Assembly (NCBI GenBank): GCA_021234155.1 | Contig: JAJEKV010000296.1 | Location: 186,001-250,000, forward strand | Origin: Isoetes taiwanensis | Taxonomy: Eukaryota > Streptophyta > Lycopodiopsida > Isoetales > Isoetaceae | DNA: 64,000 bases | Reading direction: 5' to 3' | Shown: positions 63,585 to 64,000 of the stretch, in pieces | Layout of the letters: the number at the start of each line of letters is the position of its first letter | Position numbering within the stretch: the first letter of the stretch is position 1 | The notes under the pieces: generated by a model | Seen by the model: the letters and a program-made list of their open reading frames with translations, nothing else | Told to the model about the DNA's origin: nothing | The model's database searches: none | Made by a program: the position numbers and the translations under genes

Positions 63585-64000
63585 TACTTCATGCGGGAGG
63601 TGGTCGCAGAACCCAAATTGGCTCGTAGTATATAAAGCTAATTTGGTGGCAAAAAAAGTTGCATTGGTCGCTAGTAAACATTGCCCACTTTGGCGTAGAC
63701 TAGATGTTAATGAAGCAATTTACATTCCATCATGATATTATAAGTATGCTAATTCTATTTACATAAATATTTCGTACACTATGTATACACAACATTTAGC
63801 AAAAACTTCTTCCAAAATCCTCAAACTGTTCAAATGCTAAACGAAAAAGGTCATTTTGTATAAAAGGATTACTGCTGCTCTTTCTAGATTAATATGTATT
63901 TGGTAGATAGTAAGCAAGATCATGCATAACATTCCCGGTGTCAAATTGCAAGTTGAACATCAAATTTGTGCCCTCACGGAACCATCCAATGCATCCAAGC
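63585..64000. other. Intergenic to window end
   Basis: AT-rich, no gene seen. 'gaaccatccaatgcatccaagc' at the extreme right end resembles the sequence just upstream of the ADH start ('cgaaccatccaagcgaaagg' near 47690), which may be a hint of another ADH promoter copy beyond the window. Confidence 0.4.

Overview
The window is nuclear DNA of a land plant. The intact genes have short GT-AG introns (the two alcohol dehydrogenase genes have the ten-exon plan usual for plant ADH genes), one protein starts with a Ser-rich, plastid-transit-like leader, and the rest is mostly plant-type transposon debris: a hAT element, several LINEs, and large terminal-inverted-repeat (TIR) elements. I cannot fix the species. 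The TE load, short introns and amaranthin/aerolysin-type lectin remnant would fit a non-seed plant or a gymnosperm, but that is inference. I see no rRNA, tRNA or CRISPR.

Layout. 0-0.6 kb: right end of a transposon. 0.6-2.66 kb: a truncated copy of a larger repeat that recurs at 14.4-17.7 kb. 4.9-6.15 kb: 3' pseudogene copy of ADH. 6.5-8.0 kb: broken lectin/aerolysin-like gene. 8.4-12.3 kb: TIR element carrying a broken PPR gene. 14.4-21.5 kb: large element with the palindrome AAATTGGGCG(G/C)GC..., a methyltransferase-like ORF on the minus strand, an old LINE insertion and a transposon ORF on the plus strand. 23.2-23.9 kb: second ADH pseudogene. 24.99-26.93 kb (minus) and 47.83-49.77 kb (plus): two intact, near-identical ADH genes, head to head, separated by about 20.9 kb of nested elements (TTAA-flanked element 28.17-36.81 kb, hAT remnant 37.8-39.1 kb, LINE 39.8-41.8 kb, hairpin repeats). 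50.85-53.54 kb (minus): intact eight-exon, probably plastid-targeted SAM methyltransferase. 54.6-55.3 kb (plus): a small two-exon gene of unknown function. 57.6-64 kb: LINE fragment, possible solo LTR, tandem and dispersed repeats.

Two signals stand out. First, several transposon-like blocks each carry their own short palindrome, repeated in subterminal positions and different from block to block; two of the blocks contain what looks like the same uncharacterised class of transposon protein. Second, in pseudogene and TE stretches CTG/CAG has been replaced by CCG/CGG/CG relative to intact paralogues in the same window. This looks like a CHG-methylation-dependent sequencing artefact or a very biased mutation process. 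It affects how the breaks in these ORFs should be read.
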